Shown here: positions 10,856 through 22,825 of the stretch, in pieces
Layout: every line of letters begins with the position of its first letter
Position numbering within the stretch: the stretch's first letter is position 1
The notes under the pieces: model-generated
Seen by the model: the letters and a program-made list of their open reading frames with translations, nothing else
What the model was told of the DNA's origin: nothing
Databases searched by the model: none
Translations under genes and position numbers: made by a program
Source of the DNA: Epinephelus fuscoguttatus
Taxonomy: Eukaryota; Chordata; Actinopteri; Perciformes; Serranidae
Assembly (NCBI RefSeq): GCF_011397635.1
Contig: NC_064773.1
Coordinates: forward strand, 24,468,449 to 24,532,448
Direction of reading: 5' to 3'
Length of the DNA stretch: 64,000 bases

Positions 10856-13770
10856 TAGTTTTTCAAAAACCAACTCAATTGTTCGAAAGACGAAACAACT
10901 GTGTGTGTACTCTTCTCTCAGTGAGATCAGTGTGAGACTGACAAGTGCAGGGGGTATTTGTAGAGATCCAGGCAATCAAAGAGGTTCCGTGTTCCATTCT
11001 AAACTGTCCTGTTCCGTTCTGTTCTGTGCATGTCTGTGTGTGTGTGTGTGTAATTTACACATAGCAACATAAATATTAGATTTGCATTGTACATACTATA
11101 TTTCATCTCAAAACATGGTTCAAGTTGAAGGACAGCAACAACCCTGACCCAGCTCACCTGCACACCTCACCCTCACTTCTGCATATTTTCAGCTCTCTCT
11201 CAAAGGGTAACTTTAGTATTTTTCAACCTGGACATTATTTTCCCATGTTTTTGTGTCTAAGTAACTAATGGAGACAAAACTAAGCACTCGAGGCATTTGT
11301 GCACAGTCAATGTACATCCAAGTAAAGCTTGTTTTGGTCACTGACAGGCTTAGATTGTTACTATAAGTGTCTGACAACATGATAGAAAGGATCTCTACAG
11401 AGATAGAGCTTTGCATTAATGAGTAACATCCTTTTTGTTTAATCAGAAACAGCCCCGAACTCACCAAACACACCACGGGTAGTCCATTACTATGCAATGA
11501 CACATCACTTATTGTACAACAACAGCTCCAAAAAAAGTTGGGATGCTGTATAAAACATAAATAAAAACAGAATGCAAGGATTTTCAAAAAACTGATGTTC
11601 ACTACTCAAAAAACACCCGTTAAAGCATTTCACAGGTTAACTGGTTAACTGGTGGTGCAAGGTTCACTACTTTGTGAAAAACTGTGTGGGCAAATAGTCC
11701 AACAAAATATTTCTCAATGCACAATTACAGAATGCCCCTGTCCCAACTTTTATGGAACGTGTCCCAGGGATCAAATTCAGTGTGTTTATTTACAATAAAC
11801 AATAAATTTTATCACTTTGAACATTAAATATCTCCTTTTTGGACTGTATTCAATTGAACATGGGTCAAAAATGATTTGCAGTTCTGTTTTTATTTACATT
11901 TTACACAGCCTCCCCACTTTTCTGGACTCAAGGTTGCCGCTGTAAGTTTAACTTTGAGGCAGCCTTCAGGCCTTGTACTATTTCCCAATTCTATCTCATG
12001 ACAAATTTTCCTTGTTGCACTTTTAAAAACGTCACTATCTACACATTGAAATGGAAACTTTATAAAACTAACAAACAAACAAAAAAAAAAAAACGATTAT
12101 TTTGTTCAGATCCAGATCAGATTTGTCCTGTCATGCTGCTGCATAAACAATAAGTAAACATTTTTATTATCATTTCGTCAGGATAACATTAAGACAGGAG
12201 GAGCCTGTGTAAGAATGACCTACCAACACAATGTGTGCATTTGCAATGTGTGTTAAGTGGCAATAAAATATATTTCAGAGGACGTCTGCACTATTAACAA
12301 CATTTATGAGGTGGTCGCACATTCTGTTGTAAATTACATACCTGACAGAATGAGCTATACTGTACCTTTCACTACAATAACAGAGGTAGCAGTAGTACTC
12401 GGTGGTGTTAACAAACACATAAGGGAATTCATTTTGTGGCTTTTCAACATACCTCTACTGGCATGGTCATAAAAGGTATTAAGGTGAAAGCCATGCCCTA
12501 TTGCCTTTATAAACTAATTATTATTTTGCGCAAAAGGTGACCACTGTTTACTGAAGGTCAAAGTTTGGGACCATTTTCCCAAAATACATAATGGATAAAA
12601 AGAATTACACACATACAGTATTTTACAGTCTTTTTATTACAGTGGCGCACACATAAAACCAATGTTTCCATGGAGTGTTTCCCTGCCTCATCTACGACCC
12701 TCAATGTAACAGTTCACTACAACAAATACTCACAATGCAGGTATTTTCAGTTGTGTTAAAACAGGAACTGACATTTTAAAGTTTAGTTTGTCTTGTTATT
12801 TGATTAAATACTTTTCACATCAAGAGACCCTTCCTTTCTGGCACCCTTTAAAGGGTTACAGCCATTGTTACACTGTTTGACTAAAACATGGCAGCTTGCT
12901 GTTAGGAGTATATGCTGATATGCAGGTTGTTTTTATTTTGCTACCTGAGGTGTCAGTGCAGACATTTTTTCACAACAGTACTTGAGAAGGAAGAAAACAG
13001 ACTGAAATTCAAAATGTCCATGTATCCCTGTCTTTGAGCCAATGATGTACCAAATATCAGAGGCATATGCAAGTACACAAGTAGCACACAAAGCTACTAA
13101 ACCAGCCATCTCGCTTTGATTTGGAAACTTCAGGTGTATAGTGAAGCTTAGCTGCTGAATGCACCCTGACTAAAAGCCATCATGTTTCCATTCATCATCA
13201 TCATCATCATTCAGCTTGATTTGACTGTATTGACTGTAAATATTTTCACACACGTACATCAGAAATCAAATAAGAACTTCTCCAAATATATGAAAATGAG
13301 CAGTTTAGGTTTACGTCTTGAGACTCGTAGATCTATTTATCTTTTAAACTAAACTGTTAACAGGAATGTAAGACACCACAATGTTAGTTATTTAAATAGG
13401 TCTAGGTAGACAAAAATGGTAAATTAAAACTATGCATCAGTGCTTGTACTTCATGCCACCCCTGCATAAGTCAGTGCCCTACTTGGGCCACCCCAACAAA
13501 AAAAAAAAAGTCTGGACACGCCACTGCTTTATGTATTTCTCCTACCTAAAATGTTTTGGGATGGTAAGGGGATACTTGGCTTAAAAAAAGAATTCACAGT
13601 ATTCATTGATGATGAAAGAAGTTTGACAACCACTAACTTATATCCCAAAAAGTGATTTTTTTTATTTGGCTCCTCTTTGCCTTGCTGACCCCTGATGATC
13701 CGCTGTTTTTCTGGGAGCAGAGACGGACAGAAAAACTGACCTGTGATCAGCCAAATACTCCTCCCACGCT
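10856..13770. other. Divergent intergenic region between the TOG gene and prdm4
   Basis: This holds the 5' flank of the TOG gene (minus strand) and, near 13.78 kb, the prdm4 promoter (plus strand). No protein-like frame is visible. It contains a MITE at about 11515-11944, a short ATC microsatellite at about 13192-13210, and an A-run near 13500 flanked by sequence that may be an old transposon edge. The remainder shows nothing I can name. Confidence 0.55.
11515..11944. mobile_element. MITE with TA-flanked inverted ends (Tc1/mariner-like)
   Basis: The left end includes CCAAAAAAAGTTGGGATGCT and GTATAAAACATAAATAAAAA. The right end read in reverse gives GTCCAGAAAAGTGGGGAGGC and TGTGTAAAATGTAAATAAAA, so the two ends form inverted repeats of about 45 bp. 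TA dinucleotides border both ends. No transposase remains. The sequence resembles a common fish element whose ends read TCCCAACTTTTTTGGAATTG. Confidence 0.65.
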
Positions 13771-13781
13771 TACAGCTCGAC

Positions 13782-13793
13782 TGCGCATGCGCA
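13782..13793 (+). promoter_or_regulatory. NRF1-type palindrome in the prdm4 promoter
   Basis: The 12 bases TGCGCATGCGCA match the classical NRF1 consensus exactly and form a perfect palindrome. The site lies about 380 bp upstream of the first exon I can support for prdm4 (14165-14228), in a locally CG-richer stretch, and suggests a TATA-less housekeeping-type promoter. Confidence 0.6.
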
Positions 13794-14164
13794 CCTGAAG
13801 CACTATGCTGTCATGGCCCCGTTCAGGGAGGTATTGTGCTGGTATGTTGTTGATTTTAATGCGTCTTTCTTTACCTATAGTCGTTACTTTTGTAAGGAAG
13901 CAACACACTCGGTCGTCACATATATATCTGTACTTTTAGCAAACTGAAAAACACGATATTTATCTGTTTTGACGATGTATGTAGGTGTAAGTTAGCAAGG
14001 CTAATGTTAGCGGTGTGACAACCCTGGCTGGTGTTTCGCTAACTAGTTGCAAACAAGTCGTTATAAATGACATGTTTGCTGTTGTTTAGCTGTCTAATAC
14101 ATAGCTGTGTAAGAATAGTCAATGGCAAGTTAATTGTCTTCATAGCAGGTGTGTTATTTCACAG

Positions 14165-14228
14165 GGAGAGAAGTATAAAGGCTCCATTCAGCAGGACACG
14201 GTTACTGATGGACAGTTGTTGAATTCAG
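14165..14228 (+). other. prdm4: Likely 5'UTR exon of prdm4
   Basis: The segment has a good acceptor (TATTTCACAG) and donor (CAG|GTAAGC) and precedes the exon with the start codon. It contains an ATG that is not followed by PRDM4-like sequence. An earlier first exon near 13800-13830 (donor GGGAG|GTATTG) is possible. Confidence 0.5.
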
Positions 14229-14435
14229 GTAAGCTAACGGTGCTACGCTGCATACGTGTGTCTATGAAAGGCTCTGCACCACTCACAAGATTACAGAGCT
14301 GAAATTCATGTCTTGAAGTTATTAACTGTGTCTAAACAGCAGCCAGAAACCCAAACACACACTTAATTGTTTGTATATTAGTTAGCTGGCTGGCCCATTG
14401 CTCATTCTTGGTTTAACTGATGTTGTTTCTGCAGG

Positions 14436-17400
14436 ATGAACGACATGAACCTGAGTCCTGTGGGCATGGACCAGCTCAGTGTGCCCTCAGTGAGTGCCAG
14501 CCACCTGGGTCTGCCCACCTCCCCCACACACAACCCCATTCCCACCCCAGGTACGGAAGACACTGCAAGCCAGGCGTGTTTGCATTTCACTTTTAATGCC
14601 TTTGAATTGGAAAAGGTTTTGTCTCATGCTCCAGCTTTTCTCTCTTTGCTGGAGTCAGTCTTGGTTTGTCATCTGCTCAATCTCTTGATTATGGTCCAGG
14701 CATGCCAGTGGCCATCCCCAGCCTGGGCCCTTCCCTGGGCTCCCTTCCCTCTGCCCTCTCGCTGATGCTCCCCATGGGTCCGCTGAGTGACAGAGGAGTC
14801 ATGTGCGGCCTGCCAGAGAGGAACTACTCCCTGCCACCGCCTCCATACCCCCACCTGGAGAGCAGCTACTTCCGACACATTTTGCCAGGTGGGGTGCTGT
14901 TTGTGTGTGAGATGTATCTCGCTTTATTGGACATGCTCTTACTTGAAGACTAGTGTTCCACCTATTCCATTTTTAAAATGTTAATCAATTTCCATCTGTC
15001 TTTCCTACTGTAGGTATCCTGTCCTATCTGGCAGACCGTCCACCACCTCAGTACATTCATCCCAGCAGCCTTAACATGGACGGGACCCTGTCTGTTGCCA
15101 GCAACAACCCCTCAGGTCTGGATCCCTACAGTGGCCCTGGTGGCCCACTGGAGCAGGGCCTGGTGCCCATGGACTCCAGACAAGTCAGCGGCCAGGGAGA
15201 CCTCCACCAGACCGGTGCTCATGAGCTGGACTCGACAGGATTGGCCATGGAGTCACGTGTCAGCAGCCCCATGTCCCCTGACCGGATGGGAGAGGAGCTG
15301 GCCACTATGGATGGAGTTGGGGTGGTGGCGGTGTCTGACACCCAGCAGCAGCTTGGAGGGGGAAGGCAGCCTCAGCCGCATGAGGGATTGACCGGGGTGG
15401 ACTCATCTGGTGGGGTGATGCCCCTCCATGGACCCCCTGTGCTAGAACTGCCGGTGGTGATGGAGCAAGATCACATGGGGGGCAGAGTGGGGAACGCAGG
15501 GGGAGGAGGAGCAGGAGGACTTGGGGAGCAGCTTCACACAAACGGGGAGCTGAACTCGGGTGTTGTCAGCGTGGTGCTCACTGGCTCCATGGCCAACCAG
15601 GGACAGCTGGAGCCGGTGTCGCTCCATGGACACTCTGGGATGGGGCTGGAGGCTGTGAATGTGTCCCCCATCACTGCAGAGGTGTCACTGGGGCCAGAAA
15701 ACAACCTGGTGCTGGTTAACTCCACCTTGCAGCTGGAGGATTCTACCTCCAACAAGGAGAACATGGTCACTGCCTACACCATCTGTGAGTGTGTATTTAT
15801 AATTCTTAAAAATTGATTTGGGAATTGTGTTTTTTAGATCTGACAAAAGTAATGGAAATCATATACAGCTAAAGCTTTGGAAAATACTACTTATTTAAAC
15901 AGCAAGTATTTGTAACAAACAGTCGTAGAACTGAAGTGAAATGATCTTGGTGTTCATCAAGCAAGCACTTGACACTGTTATCAGGCAGTGTCTATAAGTG
16001 TCTCTCACCTGAACCAGCCTTTGTGCTGTTGTTGTCTTCCAGGGTGTACACTTTGTGAGCGCTCATATACCTCAGACTGCCCAGAGCACGGCCCAGTCAC
16101 CTTCATCCCAGACGCCCCTATTCAAAGCCGGGCTCGCCTCTCTCTGCCACGTCCACTGTGCCTGCGCATCTCAGTGGCTGACGAACCGCTCGGTAAGAGA
16201 ATATATTACCTTGATAAAGGATTTTTGGTTTAAAGTGGCCCACTCGTGATTTAATTCCTAGATGGAATTTTACGTAGAACCAAAAGACATCTCTTCAGCA
16301 ATCTGCTAATCTTATTCATTGACATTTATGAAACAGAGCAAGAGACGTTTAAAGGATCACAAAAGATTTTATGCACACAAACATGAGTATTGAGACACTT
16401 TCTGGGAGTCATAACAAAGTAAAATCACTGTCAAAATGTCCTCATATAAATAAAAGATTAAAAAGGATGTAGGGCTGGACTACATGGCAAAAAAAATGAT
16501 AACGATAATTTTTTTCATATTGATAGACAGATATTTATCACAACATGTCATTTGATGTTACTGCCAGTTTAAAGAGTGTCCTGATGGGGCATCTGTGTCT
16601 TAGTGGATGGAGCAGGCACCCCATGTTCAAAGGCTTTGTCCTTGCCACAGCGGCCCGTGCTCGATTCCAGCCTGCGGCCCTTTGCTGCACGTCATTCTCT
16701 CTCTCTCCTCCACTTTCACACTTAACTGTCCTTTCAAGTAAAGGCAAAAACACCCAAAAATAATCATAGAGTATCCTGATAATGACTAAAGCCTGAAGGA
16801 GCCAGAGGGTTCACTAGTTAAACTGTAGAATATTGTTTATTTACGATATTTAATAGAATAACATTGAACTGTGCAAACATGCCTTGGTTTAGATTATATT
16901 TTGTGATAAAATGATATATTGAATACCATCTAAATGTAAACATTTAACTTTGCAAACATGTTTCATTTGACTTGACAAAATAGTACGAGTTAGCTTGCTT
17001 TGTAACATATATAAAAAATGGTGTGTTCAGTGGGAAGGTAGCTTTTCAAGTGATGGAAAAGATTTGTTGTGTTTCTTTTCTTGGTTGTCACTGACCGATG
17101 ACATATTTTGCTTTGTCGCCTTTGAGATATCCAAACCACTTCCATGTAATTGACGTTGTGTTGCCTTTTTTTTGTCATCATTTTCCTCATCTATGGAGGA
17201 TAAGCTGACTTTCAGCACTTCAGCATAATAAGCTCTGTGGCTGTGAGAAACAAACTGGGTGTGGGTTAAGAGGAGGCAGCAAGTTACATCACATTTTCTG
17301 CAAGTTTGTGTTCTGCTTGCTCAGCAGATATTTCATAAATTGCTCATTACTGTCTCATTTTGTTGCACTTATGTCTAATCGGGTGAGCATAGTTGTCTGA

Positions 17401-20400
17401 CTCCAGTAAAATAAATCCCTAAAGTCTGTTTTATTCTCTGTTTATTTCTGCTGTGTTATAGACTGTTAGATCCATACAAAGTAAATACATCCATCATCGT
17501 TATCGACATGAATTTTATCCTGATCCCCTGTAGAGATCACCTAGCCCTAAGAGAAAGGTAGCACATACCACAAATGATTTGACAAAAAAAAACAAAAAAA
17601 AAAAACATCTGGTACAACATCAGTTCGATCACTGACACAATGTTTCTCCTTTCAGGAGTTTTTGCACGGGACGTCATTCCCCCAAGGACCTGCTTTGGAC
17701 CAATGGTGGGCCAGCATTGTAGCAATGTAGATCTCTCTGACTGGCCAGAAAAGGACACACCACAAATATGGAAGGTCAGTGTAGTGGGTTGGTTGGATCT
17801 TGGGTTGTCACAGTCAATGCAAAAACCATTCTAAGTACATGAACCCATCTGTCCACTTCAGATGTACCACAACAATGTGCTGGAATTCTACATCGTGACC
17901 ACAGATGAGAACGAGTGCAACTGGATGATGTTTGTCCGCAAAGCGAGGTATGAGTTCAAGTTCTCCTCCAAAATGTCAGTGCTTGTGATCAGCATTATTC
18001 AACATGCTGTAAGCCAGTTGTTAAACTGTTCGTCTGTGCTGTTTGTATATGTGTGTGTTTAGGACCCGTGAGGAGCAGAACTTGGTGGCGTACCCTGCCA
18101 ATGGTAAACTGTTCTTCTGTACAACCACAGAGATCCACCCAGACCAGGAGCTGCTCTTCTACTACAGCAGAGACTACTGCAGGCTGATGGGTGAGATGAC
18201 AGATGATTAAACATAGTGTAGTTTTGATTTTAAAGAAGCTGCTTACACCTTTTTCGTCGCCACAGGTATTCCTCAGGTGCCCGAGGGTCAGATCTGCCAA
18301 TGTGGTAAAGAGTGCTCCTCCTTCTCTGAGCTCAAGTCTCATCTTAGCAGCCATAACAGTAACCACAGCCATAACCAACCTCCGCACAGCCACAGTCCAT
18401 CGCAGCAGGACCACTCTCAGCAACAGCAACAACCACAGCAGCAGCAACAGCAGCAGCAGCAGCAGCAACAGCAAGAGCAACAACCACAGCAACAGCAACA
18501 GCAACACACTCACCAGGAGGAGAAGCTGACCAATGGGACCTCAAGCTCCTCCTCTTCCCCGTGGCCCTGCCACGCCCACGCTGCAGGACAAACAAACAGT
18601 GATAATAACAGCAGCAGGGGCAGCAGTAATAGGAACTCTAATAATGTTACCGTCAGAGCAAAAGGTCAGGGTCATGCACGGGAGAAGAAATTCAAGTGCA
18701 GCATGTGCTCCCGGGCGTTTATCACATCCACTAAGCTCAATGTGCACTTCATGGGGCACGTTGGGATGAAACCGCACAAGTGTGAATACTGCAGTAAGGC
18801 CTTCAGCGATCCCAGCAACCTCAGGATGCACCTCAAGATTCACACAGGTGGGTACAGGGATAACTGAAGTGTAACAGGTCTGATTTTTGGAAACCAAAAA
18901 GCCATGTATGAAAAGTCACAAATAAGATGTGTTGCAACAGAGTGAATGCACAGATTAAAAGCAGTTAACATTCTTGAGTTGATTTATACCGCTCTCATAT
19001 CTGTCAAGTTAAACATGAAGCTACAGCTAGAAGGCATATTTTGTTACCATTGGACGCAGCCAGGCTAGCTGTTTCCCCCTGTTTCCCGTCTTTGTGCTAA
19101 GCTAAGCTAACCAGCTGCTGGCCTTAGCTTTATATCAAATGGGCAGACATTAAAATGGTATCTGTCTCCTCAACTAATGCTCACCAAGGAATGTGTTTCA
19201 TGAGTGTCAAACTTTTGCTTTAAAACTTTTCCACTTCTGACTCTCTTTTTCTCCACTAACAGGTCAGAAGAACTACAGATGCACTGTTTGTGAGAAATCA
19301 TTTACCCAGAAATCCCATGTGGCATCGCATATGCTCATCCACACCGGTGCAGAGAAGCTCAAGTGTGACCTCTGTGACCGGGCCTTCATCAGGAAACACG
19401 ACCTGAAACAACACATGTTCTCTCACACACAGTACGTGACTTATTTCTTGCATTCTTTATAAAGCTGTAGAATTAAATGGTTATTTTATGAGTTGGACTT
19501 GGTAAAGCCAATGTGGAAGTGCCTCAAACCTGCATTCTTTCTAATGGCCAGTAGGGAGCGACTCCACCATTGTTAGTCTGATTGTATGCAAGTCTATGAG
19601 AAAATGTTTGTTTACCTCAGTAAACATTTTCTGAATGAGTTTATGGCAGGCCCCCAGGAATTGTGCCGGGCTTTGAAGACAATTTTTGTGTTGGCCAAAT
19701 CATGGAATTACAATGTCAGGGTCCATCACGTGATGCCATGGGGCCTATAAAAACTTTTTCCCATAGACTTACATTTTGAAAGAGACATCTGTAAATCAGT
19801 GGATATCAGCTGATTTGTTAAGTCCAATAAGATTTCAAAAGTAGCAGAGCTGCAAAATTTAAATAATTTTATCCCAAAATTATTCAAGTCAAGTTAGCTG
19901 ATGGCTAAACTCGAAGTAGCTGGCTCAGCCAGAGGAAGTCTCTAGTGCACCTGCTCTATGGGCCCAATGAACCAGAAGCAGTGCTATTTTTCGGCGTTAT
20001 TTGCCACTGAGTTACTTTCATAGGAATAAACTGGTCTCACCTCAAATGCTGTATCCAGTTCTGTTTATACATCCATGGTTTATGGTCTCTATTGCTATTA
20101 AGTCTTCTTCAACATTCATTATGTAGCAGATACATTTATACTTTACTTTCCAATAGTGCTGTGGTTAAGATGTGGTTAGGTTTAGGCACAAAAACTACTG
20201 GAAATGCAGCGATGTCTTGGTGAAAACAACTGCTTTTTGGGAGCACAATCCTGCCTTAAAACACAGCAATGTCTCTGTAAAAAGCAACTGCTTTGCGTGG
20301 CACTTATCCTGGTGAAAACACAGGGATGTGTCAATAAAGTCACCCTCATTTGGTGGCTAAAATCCACTGGAGGATGCAGCAATGACTCACTAAAACAAAA

Positions 20401-21227
20401 CTGATATACTTTACTTTAAAAATGTTGATATGATAGGTATAAAAGTACAAATGTTATGTATCCATGGTTTGCAGAAACGTACAATTCCAACACTTTTTTT
20501 CTTATGACTTGGCTGCCCATTTAGAGTGAAATAGAAGATAAAGCAGAGTATGTTTTAGGTTGTGGCTACCTTATGATTGAGAAGTCGCCACCACAGCTAT
20601 CTCCTCAGGTTCTCAGTCAAATCCACCCCTCACTCCTTCAGAATTCCAACCCCTCTTCCATATATGATCACACAGTAGTCCACAAACCAATGGGTGACGT
20701 CACGGTGGCTACTTTCATTATTTTATACAGTCCATGGTTGGCAGACAAAAGGATTGTGATCTATTTTGCACTGACATTTTTGCAAAACAGATCTTGATCT
20801 CTTGAGATTACCTGATGAATAAAGGTTAGATAATGCGTATACTGTTTCTAAACTCTCTCTTTTTTACCACAGTGAGCGCCGGATACAGTGCCCAAAGTGC
20901 AACAAACACTTCCTCAAGACCAACCACCTGAAGAAGCACATGAACTCTCACGAGGGCCGAAGAGACTTTGTCTGCGAGAAATGCCACAAAGCGTTCCTCA
21001 CCAAATACCACCTCACCCGGCACCTCAAAATATGCAAAGGGCCCAAGACGGAAAGGGCGTCCCGCAAGGAGCAGGATGTGGACGAGGAAGAAGACGAAGA
21101 GGAGGAAGAGGAGGAGGACGGTAGGGGAAGAGGAGGAGAGAGACTCGCCGACTCAGGCAGCAATGAAGACTGTGGTTTAGACGTTGGAGGATATAACTCT
21201 GAAAAGTCCCTGTCGCCCCCTCATTGA
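14436..21227 (+). CDS. prdm4: PR domain zinc finger protein 4
   Basis: Ten coding exons: 14435-14550 (ATG 14436), 14700-14888, 15014-15784, 16043-16192, 17656-17774, 17862-17947, 18063-18190, 18266-18847, 19263-19431 and 20873-21227. They join in phase to 887 codons (human about 801). The protein begins [11 protein letters not shown] and carries the human-like [21 protein letters not shown] zinc knuckle ([19 protein letters not shown]) precedes the PR/SET domain (about residues 409-519, including [15 protein letters not shown] and LLFYYSRDY). Next come a C2H2-like unit ([20 protein letters not shown]), a glutamine-rich insert, six C2H2-type fingers (the last ending in H-x3-C) and an acidic tail. 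PRDM4 is a nuclear regulator linked in mammals to p75NTR signalling and PRMT5 recruitment. The start is the first ATG after a good acceptor. Confidence 0.96.
16470..17550 (-). mobile_element. hAT transposon relic in prdm4 intron
   Basis: The element begins TAGGGCTGGACTACATGG and ends CACCTAGCCCTAA, giving imperfect inverted ends of the hAT type. On the minus strand around 17190-17030 a short frame contains [17 protein letters not shown], which resembles the second half of a BED-type zinc finger from a hAT transposase; the neighbouring frame carries upstream pieces, so the gene is decayed. The rest of the transposase, including the catalytic part, is missing. A SINE lies inside at about 16583-16763. 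The element fills most of the intron between the zinc-knuckle exon and the first SET exon. Confidence 0.6.
16583..16763 (+). mobile_element. tRNA-derived SINE inside the hAT relic
   Basis: The head has a tRNA-like A box (around GTGTCTTAGTGGATGGAGCA) and a B box (GTGCTCGATTCC, about 16658), followed by a body containing CTGCGGCCCTTTGCTGCACG, a CT-rich run and an A-rich tail. Because it lies within the hAT element, it inserted later than that element. Confidence 0.55.
18418..18504 (+). repeat. CAG/CAA repeat coding for glutamine in prdm4
   Basis: Twenty-nine codons (residues 571-599) encode 26 glutamines broken by two prolines and one glutamate, with CAG and CAA mixed. A histidine- and serine-rich stretch precedes it and a serine/asparagine-rich one follows. 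The insert lies between the C2H2-like knuckle and the first zinc finger. The opposite strand of this repeat is open as a leucine-rich frame, which is an artefact. Confidence 0.95.
19008..19200. repeat. Dispersed fish repeat in prdm4 intron
   Basis: The segment contains AGCCAGGCTAGCTGTTTCCC and TGCTAAGCTAAGCTAACC, a combination I recognise as a repeat found many times in perch-like fish genomes. Only one copy is visible in this window, so the ends are approximate. Confidence 0.45.
19625..20060 (-). repeat. Dispersed repeat family C, reverse copy
   Basis: Read in reverse, this segment gives GAGCCAGCTACTTCGAGTTT followed by AGC and CTAAC, which aligns with the forward copy near 49690 (GAGCCAGCTACTTCCAGTTT). 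Further shared features are the CTATGGGCCCAAT/GCCATAGAGCA block and the TTACATTTTGAAAG versus ATGTAAGTGAATGGG region. The family is non-coding and probably a DNA transposon derivative. Confidence 0.55.
20150..20490 (+). repeat. Internally repetitive segment in prdm4 intron
   Basis: Units of about 50 bp built on GCAGCGATGTCTTGGTGAAAACAACTGCTTT-type sequence recur three to four times with divergence (near 20207, 20265, 20318 and 20373). The segment ends in TATCCATGGTTTGCAGAAAC, the unit also found in the array at 2.0-2.5 kb. The reading frames across it are artefacts of the repeat. Confidence 0.55.
20555..20735 (+). repeat. Dispersed repeat in prdm4 intron
   Basis: The stretch with CCAATGGGTGACGTCACGGT and TTTTATACAGTCCATGGTTG matches a pattern I know as a common fish interspersed repeat. 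Only one copy is present here, so boundaries are approximate. Confidence 0.4.
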
Positions 21228-21905
21228 CAACACTGTGCCTCTTGAGATGTTTATTTATTTAAATACTGATGTTTACCTCTAGTTTTTGCCAAATATCAGT
21301 TACTTTCTCAAATATGAATTTGCAACATCTTGCCTAATTAGTGCATATTAATTACCACATTTAACATTATCGGAATTTAACAATCAGTATATGTTTAGTC
21401 TCACATGAGCATATCAGAGCTGCTAAAATAATCTTTGTCACATAATAAGCCAACCGATAAAGATCTGACGCTTCTCTCTCTTCATGTAACTCAGGCCTGT
21501 GTCATGTTGGTTGATGGGATTCATATAAGCTATCTTTAACTCCTTGTTATTCCATTTCTCTTTTTTTGACTGACTCAGTAACATGGGATGAATGGCTGAT
21601 ATTCATTTGTAGTTGCACAATAATGTCATTAATTAAAATTTCTGATGCCATATTCTTGCATTTTAGCCCTGATAATGTGTAACTGCTAAAAGGCCTGTAC
21701 TTTTATTCTTTATTTATTAAAAGCAGGTTTTGCATTTGTATGTATATCTTTTTAATTTAACATTTCTGCGTGAATGGAAGTGAGCCTCTTGAGGACAGGA
21801 ATCTGGGCATTAATGTGATATTCCTCATTGTGCAAGTGTTGATTTACTGTTAAAATCTCCATCCTATCTGTTGCATTATGTTTTAATAAATGACATTTAC
21901 AGCTG
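21228..21905 (+). other. prdm4: 3'UTR of prdm4
   Basis: The TGA at 21225-21227 is followed by AT-rich sequence without protein-like frames. A canonical AATAAA at 21885-21890 is the likely polyadenylation signal and would place the transcript end near 21905. Confidence 0.65.
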
Positions 21906-22067
21906 TTTTATGTTGACTGATATACATGATAGAGATGAAAGCATACATTTTCTTATGTCTGTATTGGTTTTGAACATTAATTAAACCATAATTTTTAACC
22001 ATGATGATCAAATGATGAAGTCCAACGCATGATCACTTGGCGCAAAACCAAATAGGTAAAGTAGAGA

Positions 22068-22495
22068 GCAGAGGTGTGGACTGCAGTCATGAATTTGATG
22101 ACTTACAATAAGACTTGAAAATCAAAAAAGACTTGCAGCTTGATTTGGACTTGAACGCCAGTCACTCATGACTTCACTTGGACTTAAGCCCTTTGACTTG
22201 AAAATATGATTCCTTCCCCCAAGCCAATTCTGGAAGAGAAACTACACTTTATTAAACAATTTTGTTTTAAGAAATAAATACAAGTTTAAAAAGCTTTCAT
22301 GATTTTGGTAAATTAAAGATATTACTTGGTTGCTGAGATGGCACTAAATTTGTGGAAGAGCCAGGAGAGCGCAGTATGACTTGTTTAGTACTCGAAACTC
22401 AAAGTTAAGGACTTGGGACTTGCCTGTCTCCACCTGGGACTTGAGTGCAAAGACTTGAGACTTGTGACTTTCTAAACAGTAACTTGATCCCACCA
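22068..22495. repeat. GACTTG-rich dispersed repeat between prdm4 and tmem209
   Basis: The hexamer GACTTG and its relatives occur many times, opening with AGAGGTGTGGACTGCAGTCA and closing with a mirrored GACTTGAGACTTGTGACTTT. I recognise this as a fish DNA-transposon-derived repeat whose ends are rich in GACTYRAGTC. It is the main recognisable content of the prdm4-tmem209 interval. Confidence 0.5.
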
Positions 22496-22825
22496 ATGAT
22501 GGAGAAACAGCGCCCCCACGTGGTCGCGTGAATACCTCACCAATATAATTTTTGACTGATAACAGGCCATGACCAACAAATAAATAAATAATATAATATA
22601 TAAATATAATTAAATCACTTGGTCCCACAAGTACTGCACTATTTGAGGAAAATATTTAAACTCGGGAAAAAAACAATTAAATACTTTTTATGTAAACATG
22701 ACCAATTTTATAACTGTCGATATTGTTATGGAAAACATCTCAAATAATAATAATGTTATTAACTGTTACTTTATTCCGTGACTATATTCAGTGTAGCTTC
22801 ATATTTAGCGGCTTTGCTCAAGGGA

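Noticed and set aside
17995-18595. Long leucine- and alanine/valine-rich open frames on the minus strand
   Set aside because: They are the reverse complement of the prdm4 CAG/CAA repeat; the plus strand has a full, phased and conserved gene.
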